Shown here piece after piece: positions 41,394 to 49,442 of a stretch of 64,000 bases of DNA. Under the pieces are notes generated by a model that searched no databases, was not told where the DNA came from, and saw only the letters and a list, made by a program, of their open reading frames with translations. Origin of the DNA: Chlorella sp. KRBP (Eukaryota; Chlorophyta; Trebouxiophyceae; Chlorellales; Chlorellaceae). The DNA lies in contig QAXK01000713.1 in the NCBI GenBank assembly GCA_004335735.1, forward strand, positions 1 through 64,000, read 5' to 3'. The translations under genes were made by a program, and so were the position numbers. Every line of letters starts with the position of its first letter. The stretch's first letter is position 1.

Positions 41394-42487
41394 CCACCAC
41401 CGACCTGGGGATGCCCGTCAGCGGGCTCCAGCACGTGCCGCAGCTTCCCGACGACGCGCCGAAGCAGACCAAGCGCGACTTCACCTCCGACCAGGAGGTG
41501 CGGTGGTGCCCGGGTTGCGGTGACTACGTCATCCTCGCCGCGGTCCAGTCCTTCCTGCCCGAGCTCGGGCTCAAGCGCGAGAACATCACCTTCGTCTCGG
41601 GCATCGGGTGCTCCTCGCGGTTCCCGTACTACCTCGACACCTACGGGATGCACTCGATCCACGGGCGGGCGCCGGCCATCGCCACCGGGCTCGCGACGTC
41701 GCGGCCGGACCTGTCGGTGTGGGTCGTCACCGGCGACGGCGACGCGTTGTCGATCGGCGGCAACCACCTGATCCACGCGCTGCGACGCAACGTCAACATG
41801 ACGATCCTGTTGTTCAACAACCAGATCTACGGGCTGACCAAGGGCCAGTACTCGCCCACCTCGCGCGTCGGGCAGGTGACGAAGTCGAGCCCCCTGGGGT
41901 CGGTGGACGCGCCGTTCAACCCGGTGTCGCTGGCCCTCGGGGCCGAGGCCACCTTCGTCGCGCGGGCCATGGAGTCCGACCGCGCCGAGCTGACGACCAT
42001 CCTGAAGGCCGCTGCGCAGCACCGGGGTACGGCGCTCGTCGAGATCTACCAGAACTGCCCGATCTTCAACGACGGCGCGTTCGAGGTGCTCAAGGACCGC
42101 TCGCAGCAGGAGGCGCGCATCGTCCGGCTCCGCGAGGGCGAGGCGATCACCGTCGGTGCCGAGGACGACCGCAAGGTGCTCGTACGCCAGGGCTCCGGCG
42201 TCATGAAGTTCGTGTCCGAGGCGCAGGCCGAGACCGGCGAGAAGGGTGCGGTCGTCGTCCACGACCCCGCGCTCGACGACCCGTCGCAGGCCTTCCAGCT
42301 CTCCCGGCTGGACTCCCCCGAGATGACGCACGTGCCGATGGGCATCTTCCGGCAGGTCTCGCGGCCGACGTACGACGACCTCGTGCGGGCCCAGGTCGAC
42401 GGTGCGGTCGAGGCGGCCGGCGGCCCGGCGTCCGACGAGGACCTCGCCGAGCTGCTGCGCGGGCGCGACACCTGGACCGTGGGGTGA
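41390..42487 (+). CDS. korB: 2-oxoglutarate:ferredoxin oxidoreductase, subunit beta
   Basis: The 365-residue subunit binds thiamine diphosphate (GDGDALSIGGNHLIHALRRN) and the proximal [4Fe-4S] cluster, with ligands beginning C40-PG-C43 in VRWCPGCGDY and further cysteines in GIGCSS and YQNCPIF. The segment LFNNQIYGLTKGQYSPTS is typical. It completes KorAB, an alternative to the 2-oxoglutarate dehydrogenase step. It is coupled to korA by a GTGA overlap and to rarD in the same way. Confidence 0.94.
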   Translation: MTTTDLGMPVSGLQHVPQLPDDAPKQTKRDFTSDQEVRWCPGCGDYVILAAVQSFLPELGLKRENITFVSGIGCSSRFPYYLDTYGMHSIHGRAPAIATGLATSRPDLSVWVVTGDGDALSIGGNHLIHALRRNVNMTILLFNNQIYGLTKGQYSPTSRVGQVTKSSPLGSVDAPFNPVSLALGAEATFVARAMESDRAELTTILKAAAQHRGTALVEIYQNCPIFNDGAFEVLKDRSQQEARIVRLREGEAITVGAEDDRKVLVRQGSGVMKFVSEAQAETGEKGAVVVHDPALDDPSQAFQLSRLDSPEMTHVPMGIFRQVSRPTYDDLVRAQVDGAVEAAGGPASDEDLAELLRGRDTWTVG

Positions 42488-43461
42488 CCTCGGAGGTCTC
42501 CGAGTCCGACGACGCGGCTGCAGAGGCCGCCGAGGTCCGGCGGGGCACCGGGTACGGGTTCCTCGCCTACGGCATCTGGGGCCTGTTCCCGCTGTACTTC
42601 GCGGCCCTTGAGCCGTCCGGGGCCTTCGAGATCCTCGCCCACCGGATCCTCTGGACGCTGGCCGTGTGCGCGCTGGTGCTGCTGGTCCGGCGAGACCTGG
42701 CCTGGATCCGCTCGTTCGTCTCGCGGCCGAGGCTCGTCGCGGGGATCACGGTGGCCGGGCTGCTCATCGCGGCCAACTGGGTCATCTACGTGCTGGCCGT
42801 GCTCACCGGGCGGACGTACGAGGCGGCGCTGGGCTACTTCCTCAACCCGATCGTCACCGTGGCGCTGGGCGTGTTCGTGCTGCGCGAGCGGCTCCGCCCG
42901 CTGCAGTGGGTGGCGGTGGGCATCGGGGCGCTGGCGTCGGTGTGGCTGGCGGTGGCCGGCGGCGTCGTGCCGTGGATCCCTCTCGCACTGGCGTTCTCGT
43001 TCGGGCTGTACGGGCTGGTCAAGAAGAAGGTCGGGGCCTCGCTCGAGGCGATGCACTCGCTGGCGGCGGAGACGACCGTGCTCGCGCCCGTGGCCGTCGT
43101 GGTGCTCTTCGTCCTGGCCGCCCGCGACGAGATCACCTTCGCCGGGCACGGCGCCTGGCACACGACGCTGCTCGTGCTGTCGGGAGTGGTGACGGCGGTT
43201 CCGCTGCTCTTGTTCGCGGCGGCGGCGCGGCGGATCCCCCTCGTGACGGTCGGGCTCATCCAGTTCATCACCCCGGTGCTCCAGCTCGTCGTGGGCGTCA
43301 CGCTGCTCGGCGAGCACGTGTCCGGGCGGCTGTGGATCGGCTTCGGCATCGTCTGGGTGGCGCTCGTCGTCCTCTCCTACGACTCGCTGACGGCGGCGCG
43401 CACGTCGCGCCGCGCGGCGGCCGCCGCCCGCGACCCGGAGTGCCCCGAGCCCACCGTCTGA
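42484..43461 (+). CDS. rarD: RarD/EamA family transporter
   Basis: The 325-residue protein has ten transmembrane helices in two EamA repeats. The RarD-like segments are GYGFLAYGIWGLFPLYFAAL, EILAHRILWTLAVCALVLL, AANWVIYVLAVLTGRTYEAA with SLGYFLNPI-type follow-up, and FITPVLQLVVGVTLLGE. RarD proteins are presumed metabolite permeases; the substrate is unknown. Its GTG overlaps the korB stop as GTGA, so it is made together with KorAB, which hints at transport of something used or made by that pathway. Confidence 0.9.
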   Translation: MTSEVSESDDAAAEAAEVRRGTGYGFLAYGIWGLFPLYFAALEPSGAFEILAHRILWTLAVCALVLLVRRDLAWIRSFVSRPRLVAGITVAGLLIAANWVIYVLAVLTGRTYEAALGYFLNPIVTVALGVFVLRERLRPLQWVAVGIGALASVWLAVAGGVVPWIPLALAFSFGLYGLVKKKVGASLEAMHSLAAETTVLAPVAVVVLFVLAARDEITFAGHGAWHTTLLVLSGVVTAVPLLLFAAAARRIPLVTVGLIQFITPVLQLVVGVTLLGEHVSGRLWIGFGIVWVALVVLSYDSLTAARTSRRAAAAARDPECPEPTV

Positions 43462-43465
43462 CGAC

Positions 43466-43480
43466 TGGGGTTCGCCCCCA
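43466..43480. terminator. Short hairpin between convergent rarD and the small membrane gene
   Basis: TGGGG at 43466-43470 pairs with CCCCA at 43476-43480 around a TTCGC loop, just 4 nt past the rarD stop and 4 nt before the end of the convergent gene. Read from rarD it is followed by AAAG, not U-rich, so its strength is uncertain. Confidence 0.4.
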
Positions 43481-43484
43481 AAGC

Positions 43485-43952
43485 TCAGCGGTGCGACACA
43501 TCCGCTTTGGCCCTGAGAATCACTTCATCGAGCCGGCGGTAGATCGACTCGTGCTGGCGCTTCAACGTTGCGTCGTCTGCAACGCGGTTGAGGTCGCCGA
43601 TGTCTCGGCGTAAGGAGTCGAACTGCTGGTGAAGATCGTGGCTTTTGCTGAGCAGGGCGATGACTCCGATCGCAGCGCGGGCCCTGGCATTGCTTGACCA
43701 CGCCTCCTGACGGTTGGCCTCGCGCTCGTCGTCGGCCTTTCCCTGCAACCTCAGCTTGACCCTGCTGTAGGTGGTGCGCTCGTACTGGTAGAGGGCCGAG
43801 ACTAGATCCGCGTATGCGGCGACGCGGGCCTCGAAAACCCGCGACTCTCGCTGACTTTGACGTTGCGAATAGGACGTGTAGACCGCCGCTGCGAGAGTGG
43901 TGAGCAGTCCGAGTGCGGCGACGAAGACCGTGGCGTCCATGTACCCGAACAT
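43485..43952 (-). CDS. Small single-pass membrane protein with coiled-coil-like tail
   Basis: The 155-residue protein has one transmembrane helix near the start (about residues 7-26, ATVFVAALGLLTTLAAAVYT). A charged, helical cytoplasmic part of about 120 residues follows (QRQSQRESRVFEARVAAYAD, LRLQGKADDEREANRQEAW). I do not recognise it. Base composition is somewhat lower in GC than its surroundings. Start choice is weak: ATG 43952 is used, 43940 or the distal 44000 are alternatives. It shares membrane topology with, but no visible sequence likeness to, the gene at 44448. Confidence 0.6.
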   Translation of the reverse strand: MFGYMDATVFVAALGLLTTLAAAVYTSYSQRQSQRESRVFEARVAAYADLVSALYQYERTTYSRVKLRLQGKADDEREANRQEAWSSNARARAAIGVIALLSKSHDLHQQFDSLRRDIGDLNRVADDATLKRQHESIYRRLDEVILRAKADVSHR

Positions 43953-44052
43953 AGAGCCGGATCCGCGCCGTGTGCCGCGAGCCGATTCCACTATTCGCAA
44001 ACCAAGCCGCGCCTGGCCATGCGAGCATCACGCGACACGAGAGGATGTCCCG

Positions 44053-44340
44053 ATGGACGACGAGGTCGAGGTCAGTGCGATGGCCATCAACGTGACGGTG
44101 CCCGAGCACCTGCAGTGGACCGACGAGCGGCGCGGCGAGGAGTTCCTCCTGACGACGCTCAACGTCCGGATGCTCCCCGACGGCACCCTGGCCGCGAAGG
44201 CCTACGGCCGGCCGACCGCCGGCGGGCGGGGGGCGTACACGTCCTTCCGCCTCCCCGACTCCCCCGAGCTCCGTGCCCTCGTCGACGCCGCCGCCACCCA
44301 GGCCGCCGCCAAGTGGTCCACCCACCGCGGCCTCTCTTGA
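44053..44340 (+). CDS. Small conserved-looking hypothetical protein
   Basis: The 95-residue product is acidic at the start (MDDEVEVSAMAINVTVPEHL) and ends in a helix (ELRALVDAAATQAAAKW). It may be a small mixed alpha/beta domain. No motif of known function, signal or membrane segment is visible. GAGAGGAT upstream gives a reasonable ribosome binding site for ATG 44053. GC content is typical of the chromosome, unlike the neighbours on both sides. Confidence 0.6.
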   Translation: MDDEVEVSAMAINVTVPEHLQWTDERRGEEFLLTTLNVRMLPDGTLAAKAYGRPTAGGRGAYTSFRLPDSPELRALVDAAATQAAAKWSTHRGLS

Positions 44341-44435
44341 TCATCGGCCCACTCAATGCTTCGGCCGCTGGTGACTGAGGCGCGGCAGCGTGGTCTAAGG
44401 GTCGAGACACCGTCGCTTATCGACTGCGAGTCCAC

Positions 44436-44441
44436 TACATT
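44436..44441 (+). promoter_or_regulatory. -10 box TACATT of a leaderless promoter
   Basis: TACATT is followed by 6 nt and the ATG at 44448; no Shine-Dalgarno sequence is present. Confidence 0.5.
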
Positions 44442-44447
44442 CCGGCC

Positions 44448-45044
44448 ATGACGCAGGAATCGGTGGACTTCGATGCCACGCAGCACGGTTTCGCTGAAGC
44501 TGTCCGAATCTTGGAGCGCGAGTCGAGATCACACAAGCGCGTAGCACTGGTCGCCGCGTCAATCGGATCTGTTGGATTGAGCATCGCCGCGTATTTGGGC
44601 TGGAGCGCCACGGAGCACGGCGCCGCCGTCATTCAAGGAGCAAGCGGTTGGCGCGTGGAGGCCCTCGCCTTCGAACTGGTTCGGACGACGGCGGCCGCGG
44701 CACTGTTGGCTGCATTCGTCTGGGGGACGCTGAATATCGCTCGCGCCGGACTCGATCAATCAACCCGCTACGAAAAGCGACTCGTGGCCGGTCATTTTCT
44801 CTTCGAGGTGCTGAACAAGTTCGAAGGCAACATCCAGAAGAAGCACGTTGAGCTCGAAGACGTAATGGAAGTATTCGCCGCTTGGAACGCGAGCGTCGAC
44901 TCGGCGTATACCCATGTGAAGTACGGCTCCCGTAGGGGACAGGACCTCGCGATCGCGGTGTCGAAGGATGGAGTCAGCCTCGCCACCGGTGGGGCGAAGG
45001 CAATCAGCCAGCCATCCGCGCACGACGCAGCGCGCCAGAAGTAG
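44448..45044 (+). CDS. Two-helix membrane protein of unknown function
   Basis: The 198-residue protein has a charged N-terminus, a first hydrophobic helix at about 33-52 (VALVAASIGSVGLSIAAYLG), a short outside loop, and a second helix at about 78-96 (TTAAAALLAAFVWGTL). A cytoplasmic tail of about 100 residues is rich in Lys/Glu (FLFEVLNKFEGNIQKKHVEL) and ends in a flexible tail. I do not recognise a family. Codon choice is less GC-biased than the flanking genes, as for the gene at 43485. No clear terminator follows; the gap 45045-45233 holds only a weak 7-bp hairpin (45103-45132). Confidence 0.65.
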   Translation: MTQESVDFDATQHGFAEAVRILERESRSHKRVALVAASIGSVGLSIAAYLGWSATEHGAAVIQGASGWRVEALAFELVRTTAAAALLAAFVWGTLNIARAGLDQSTRYEKRLVAGHFLFEVLNKFEGNIQKKHVELEDVMEVFAAWNASVDSAYTHVKYGSRRGQDLAIAVSKDGVSLATGGAKAISQPSAHDAARQK

Positions 45045-45233
45045 CCGTCCACCCCGAGTCGTCGACCGAGGAACACCATGCTGACGCTGAGCCTCGATCC
45101 CAGCCGCGGTCACGTGGTCCACGCACCGCGGCCTCGGCTGACGGTCCCGCCCGCGTCACGGCGGCGGACGCGTTCCGGCCCCCCGCCGCCCCGGGGAGCG
45201 TGACGGCGAGGGGCCGCGTGGACGGCGGAGAGG

Positions 45234-46199
45234 TCAGCCGACGTAGGGGTCGGTGACGACCTCGTATGGAGGGGTCGCCACCGTCTCGTCGAACTTGCTG
45301 TCCACGAACAGGATCCGGCCTCGCAGGACCTTCGCGGTCGTCAGCACGCGGGTCGGGTCGGTGGCCCGCTGCGAGACCAGCCTCGCCCTCCGTCCGTCCG
45401 CGGACAGGGTGAGCGTGGCGACGAACCGCTGGAAGTTCCGCACCACGAGCAGCCGGTGCCCCTGGAGGACCAGCCCGTCGGCGCCGGTGAGGTCGGCACC
45501 GCCGGTGACCACCTCGGAGACGCTGCCGTTCCTCAGGGCGAACCGCCAGAGGCGCCCGGCGTTGCCCTGGGCCACGACGAGCGCCGAGCGGTCGGCGCTG
45601 ACGACGATGCCCCCGAGGTTGAAGCCCTCGAGCTGCGGGACGGTCCCCGTCGCGTCGGCCCACCGGCTCACCGTCCAGCTGCCGCGTGACTCGGCCACGC
45701 GGTACACCTGCGGGGCGTTGGAGTTCGTGAAGTACGCGGCGCCGTCCGGACCGATCGCGACGTCGTTGAGGAAGACGTTGTCCCCCGGTGCCCGCAGGGC
45801 GGCGAGCAGCCGTCCGCTCGGCGAGTACACCCAGAGGTCGGGACGGTCGGGCTGGCCGATCCCGTTCGGCCCGCCCGCGACGTAGACCCGCCCGGCGCGG
45901 TCGACCGTGATGCCCCGGGCGGTGAAGCGGCCGTCGGTGCCGTCACCGGCGAGCCACTCCTCGGTCCGCGCCGATCGTGCGCTGCCCCGGTGGATCTCGC
46001 CGCCGGTGACCTCGCTGACGTAGAAGAGGCCGCGGCGGGTGTCGGCGCCGATGCCCTCGAACTTCGAGCCACCGGGGTCCCCGGTCAGGGTGTAGGACGC
46101 GGGGCGGGGGTGCGCCGAGGCGGGCGTGGCGAGGGTCGTCACGGCGGGGACGACGGCCAGGGTGGCCGCGGCGAGGACGGCGGGGACGGTGCGCTTCAC
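45234..46199 (-). CDS. Secreted SMP-30/gluconolactonase-like beta-propeller protein
   Basis: The 321-residue protein has a Sec signal peptide (about 1-29, ending ATPASA) followed by repeated beta-propeller blades. Examples are FEGIGADTRRGLFYVSEVTG, VYVAGGPNGIGQPDRPDLWV, FLNDVAIGPDGAAYFTNSNA and FNLGGIVVSADRSALVVAQG. The FLNDVAIGPDG and NSN segments match the metal-site loops of the SMP-30/gluconolactonase group. It may be a lactonase or only a binding protein; substrate not evident. The GTG start has AAGGAG about 8 nt upstream. It is divergent from the two-component genes. Confidence 0.8.
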   Translation of the reverse strand: MKRTVPAVLAAATLAVVPAVTTLATPASAHPRPASYTLTGDPGGSKFEGIGADTRRGLFYVSEVTGGEIHRGSARSARTEEWLAGDGTDGRFTARGITVDRAGRVYVAGGPNGIGQPDRPDLWVYSPSGRLLAALRAPGDNVFLNDVAIGPDGAAYFTNSNAPQVYRVAESRGSWTVSRWADATGTVPQLEGFNLGGIVVSADRSALVVAQGNAGRLWRFALRNGSVSEVVTGGADLTGADGLVLQGHRLLVVRNFQRFVATLTLSADGRRARLVSQRATDPTRVLTTAKVLRGRILFVDSKFDETVATPPYEVVTDPYVG

Positions 46200-46353
46200 G
46201 AGGGGCTCCTTCGAGGACGGGCGGTGGTCGGGAACACGGCTCCGGGACCATGCTGTGCGCCCGTCGGGGCGGGCGCGTCATCCGGGCGGCGACGCCTCGG
46301 TAGCCAGATGGATGACGCTCTCGTCCACCCCCGTCCCTACTCTGGGGCCCACC

Positions 46354-47589
46354 ATGGACTCGACCACGGCGCACGCCGACCCGACCGGCCGGACCGGTGG
46401 CGGCGGCATCCTCGCGCCGGCCACCCGGCTGGACCCGTGGCTGCGTGCGGTCCTCGTGGTGCTCACCGTCACCTGCGCCGTCCGCTACCTCGTCCGCCAC
46501 GACTTCGACGCGGCCGGTGTGGGCGTGCTCGTCGGCGCCGTCGCCCTCGTCGCCGCCTACTCGGCCCGCGGCCTCCTGCCGAACCGGGCCTCGTGGCCGA
46601 CCCTCTGGCTCGTGGTCGTCGTGACCCTGTGGGCCGCGCTGACCGTGCTGGCCCCCTCGTTCGCCTGGACCGTCGTTCCGCTCGCCTTCGCCGCGCTGCA
46701 GGTGCTGCCGTTCCGGTACGCCGTCGGCACCGTGGCGCTCATGACGGTGGTCGTGTGCCTGGCGTGGCTACGGATCACCGACGGGCTCGACCCGACCCTG
46801 GTCGCCGGCCCGGCGGGGATGGCCCTCATCACCGTGCTCGGCTACCGGGCGCTGGAGCGGGAGGCCACCGTGCGGCAGGCGCTGCTGGATGACCTGCGCG
46901 CCGCGCAGAGCGACCTCGCGGTGGCCCAGCACCGGGCCGGAGCACTGACCGAGCGGACCCGCCTCAGCCGCGACATCCACGACTCGGTGGGCCAGGGACT
47001 CTCGAGCATCAACCTCCTGCTCAACGCGGCCGACGAGGACTGGGACCGCCGGCCCGACCGGGCCCGGGACCACGTGCGACGCGCGGCGGGGACGGCCCGC
47101 GAGGGCCTGGAGGAGGTGCGCCGCGTGGTCCGCGACCTCGCCCCTGCCCGGCTCGACGAAGACGCCTCGGCCGAGGCGCTGCACAGCGCCCTCGACGGAG
47201 TGCTCGCCCAGGCCCCGCCGTCGGTCGAGGTGTCACTGCGGGTGGACGGCCCGGCCCGGCCGGTTCCGGACGCGGTGTCCACGGCTCTGGTCCGCACCGC
47301 GCGAGGGGCGCTCGCGAACGTCTACGAGCACTCCGGCGCCGGGCGCGCCGTCGTCACCCTCACCTACCAGCACGCGGAGGTTCTCCTCGACGTGCGCGAC
47401 GACGGACGCGGCTTCGACCCCGGGCGCCCCCGCACCCGGGGCGCCCGGGGCGCCCGGGGCGCCCGCGGCACCGGGCTGCGCGGCATCCGGGAGCGGGTCG
47501 CGCTGCTCGGGGGTCGCACCGCGGTGGAGAGCGCTCGCGGCGACGGGACGACGGTCTCCGTCGCGGTCCCGGCGCCGCCGGTGTCCTAG
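46354..47589 (+). CDS. Sensor histidine kinase (NarL/DesK type)
   Basis: The 411-residue kinase has five or so N-terminal transmembrane helices (about 30-165) with no obvious extracellular sensor domain, so it may sense the membrane itself. A coiled linker is followed by the HisKA_3 phospho-acceptor H209 in RLSRDIHDSVGQGLSSINLL. The HATPase domain has ANVYEHSGAGRAVVTL and DDGRGFDP. Between the G1 box and GLRGIRERV is an Arg-Gly-Ala repeat (residues 362-372). It is followed after 1 nt by its response regulator. A TACTCT -10-like box lies 10 nt before the ATG. Confidence 0.9.
   Translation: MDSTTAHADPTGRTGGGGILAPATRLDPWLRAVLVVLTVTCAVRYLVRHDFDAAGVGVLVGAVALVAAYSARGLLPNRASWPTLWLVVVVTLWAALTVLAPSFAWTVVPLAFAALQVLPFRYAVGTVALMTVVVCLAWLRITDGLDPTLVAGPAGMALITVLGYRALEREATVRQALLDDLRAAQSDLAVAQHRAGALTERTRLSRDIHDSVGQGLSSINLLLNAADEDWDRRPDRARDHVRRAAGTAREGLEEVRRVVRDLAPARLDEDASAEALHSALDGVLAQAPPSVEVSLRVDGPARPVPDAVSTALVRTARGALANVYEHSGAGRAVVTLTYQHAEVLLDVRDDGRGFDPGRPRTRGARGARGARGTGLRGIRERVALLGGRTAVESARGDGTTVSVAVPAPPVS
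47435..47468 (+). repeat. Tandem 9-bp repeat inside the kinase ATP-lid region
   Basis: Three perfect copies of CCCGGGGCG and one partial copy occur in frame, coding for Arg-Gly-Ala repeats. Because the unit is a multiple of three, copy-number change would lengthen or shorten the ATP-lid loop without a frameshift. Confidence 0.8.
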
Positions 47590-47590
47590 G

Positions 47591-48229
47591 GTGACGGCCG
47601 TGCCCGCGGTCCGTGTCGTCCTCGTCGACGACCACCCGGTCGTGCGTGCCGGCCTGCGGGCCCTCATCGACAGCCAGTCCGACCTCGAGGTCGTCGGGGA
47701 CGCCGACGGGGTGGATGCCGCCGAACGCGTCGTGCGGCGTGAGACCCCGGACGTGGTGCTCATGGACCTCAACCTGGGCGCCGGCCCCGGCGGGATCGAG
47801 GCGACCGCGGTCCTGCGGTCGCTGCCCTCACCGCCCCAGGTGCTCGTCCTGACCACCTACGACACCGAGTCGGACATCCTGGCCGCCCTCGAGGCGGGCG
47901 CGACGGGCTACCTGCTCAAGGACGCACCTCCGCAGGAGCTGTTCGCCGGGATCCGGGCCACGGCTCGCGGAGAGACGGTGCTGGCGCCGTCGGTGGCCGC
48001 GACGCTGGTGCGCCGCGCGTCCTCGCCCGGGCCGGTGCTCACGGAACGGGAGGTCGAGGTGCTCGAGCTGCTCTCCCGCGGCCTGGCCAACAAGGAGATG
48101 GCCCGCGAGCTCTTCGTGTCCGAGGCGACCGTCAAGTCGCACCTGTCCCACATCTACTCCAAGCTCGGCGTGGACACCCGGGCCGGGGCCGTCGCGGCGG
48201 CGATCGAGCAGCGCGTCATCCGCCGCTGA
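47591..48229 (+). CDS. LuxR/NarL family response regulator
   Basis: The 212-residue regulator has a receiver domain with the acidic pair in VVLVDDHPVVRAGLRAL, phospho-acceptor D59 in VVLMDLNLG and the KDA motif in GYLLKDAPPQELF. The C-terminal LuxR helix-turn-helix domain reads LTEREVEVLELLSRGLANKE followed by FVSEATVKSHLSHIYSKLGV. It should be phosphorylated by the kinase encoded 1 nt upstream and bind DNA as a dimer. Likely targets are neighbours (the esterase at 48303 or the propeller gene), but no operator was identified. Confidence 0.93.
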   Translation: MTAVPAVRVVLVDDHPVVRAGLRALIDSQSDLEVVGDADGVDAAERVVRRETPDVVLMDLNLGAGPGGIEATAVLRSLPSPPQVLVLTTYDTESDILAALEAGATGYLLKDAPPQELFAGIRATARGETVLAPSVAATLVRRASSPGPVLTEREVEVLELLSRGLANKEMARELFVSEATVKSHLSHIYSKLGVDTRAGAVAAAIEQRVIRR

Positions 48230-48302
48230 CGGATCACCGAGCGGCGGGCGACGACGGGCCCGGCTCCTTGTCCCGCACCACGACCTCACCGAGGATGCTG
48301 AC

Positions 48303-49247
48303 ATGGCTTCCCCGACGACGCTCACCCGCCGGCTCCGCTCCCGCCTGGCCTCCACCGCGTTCCACCCGGACCTGCGGATGGCGGCGCGTGTCCTCCCGCC
48401 GGCCGCCGTCGTCGGCCCCCGCTCCCTCGCGCTCTCCCGTCGCGCGGCGTCGCACGGTCCCGTGCCCGGCGCGTACATCGCGTCGGTCGGGGAGGTCGAG
48501 GCGCTGGTCTACCGGCCCAGGGGCGGCGTGCGCGGAGGGGTCCTCTGGGTCCACGGCGGCGGCATGGTGCTCGGCTCCCCGCAGCAGGACGCAAAGCTCT
48601 GCCGCCGCCTGGCCGACGAGCTCGACGCCCTCGTCGTCGCGCCCCGGTACCGGCTCGCGCCGGAGCACCCGTTCCCGACGCCCTTCGAGGACTGCTACGC
48701 GGGCCTCCGGTTCCTCGCCGCCCTCCCGGAGCTGGCCGACGTCCCCCTCGTCGTCCCCCTCGTCGTCGCCGGCGCCAGTGCCGGGGGCGGCCTCGCCGCG
48801 GGCGTCGTCGTCGCGGCCCGCGACCGGGGCGAGGTCGCTGTGACCAAGCAGGTGCTCGTCTACCCGATGCTCGACGACCGCACCGCGGCCACCGACGACC
48901 CCGAGGACGAGGCGCGCCGCGTCTGGAACAACCGGGCCAACGCGTTCGGATGGGGCGCCTACCTCCCCGTCGCACCGGGCTCGGCCGACGTCTCCCCCTA
49001 CGCGGCGCCGGCCCGGGCCACCGAGCTGGCAGGCCTGCCGCCGACGTGGATCGGCGTCGGCACCTCGGACCTCTTCCACGACGAGGACGTCGAGTACGCG
49101 GAGCGGCTGAGGGCCGCCGGTGTGCCGACCGAGCTGGAGATCGTGCCCGGCGCCTTCCACGCCTTCGACGGCCTCCCGACCGACGTCAGCCGCGGCTTCG
49201 TCGAGTCCTACGTCCGGGCGATCGCCACCGGCCTCGACGCCACCTGA
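48303..49247 (+). CDS. Alpha/beta hydrolase, hormone-sensitive-lipase (HSL) type esterase
   Basis: The 314-residue hydrolase has the HSL-family oxyanion motif H84-GGG (LWVHGGGMVLGSP). The nucleophile is S159 in AGASAGGGLAAG, a GASAGG variant of the usual GDSAGG. The distal His is in VPGAFHAFDGLP and an acidic residue lies in GTSDLFHDEDVEYAERL. It probably cleaves short-chain carboxylic esters; no signal peptide is evident. GAGGA about 9 nt before the ATG is its ribosome binding site. It lies 73 nt downstream of the response regulator and may be in the same transcript. Confidence 0.87.
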   Translation: MASPTTLTRRLRSRLASTAFHPDLRMAARVLPPAAVVGPRSLALSRRAASHGPVPGAYIASVGEVEALVYRPRGGVRGGVLWVHGGGMVLGSPQQDAKLCRRLADELDALVVAPRYRLAPEHPFPTPFEDCYAGLRFLAALPELADVPLVVPLVVAGASAGGGLAAGVVVAARDRGEVAVTKQVLVYPMLDDRTAATDDPEDEARRVWNNRANAFGWGAYLPVAPGSADVSPYAAPARATELAGLPPTWIGVGTSDLFHDEDVEYAERLRAAGVPTELEIVPGAFHAFDGLPTDVSRGFVESYVRAIATGLDAT

Positions 49248-49429
49248 GCAGCCCACCCCGTCCTCGGCGCCGGTCGGGCCCCGTGGTGCGGGCCGGGCGG
49301 AGGACCTTGCGGCCCCGTCCCGGAGGGAGAAGAAGCCGGTCACGCGGCTGCACCCGGACACGTCGGCGCTTCCGGGCTGACGGTCGGTACGGGTCGGCCG
49401 AGTCACCGCGCCGGGGAGTCGCTGCCGAT

Positions 49430-49435
49430 TACCCT
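49430..49435 (+). promoter_or_regulatory. -10 box TACCCT of a leaderless promoter
   Basis: TACCCT is followed by 7 nt and the GTG at 49443. Nothing else was recognised in the 195-nt gap 49248-49442. Confidence 0.5.
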
Positions 49436-49442
49436 CGGCCGG

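Noticed and set aside
41111..42331. 406-codon open frame on the minus strand
   Set aside because: It is antisense to korA and korB, which have TPP and iron-sulfur motifs.
45045..45233. Small gene or riboswitch in the gap
   Set aside because: Only short GC-rich open frames and a weak 7-bp hairpin were seen, with no ribosome binding site or conserved fold.
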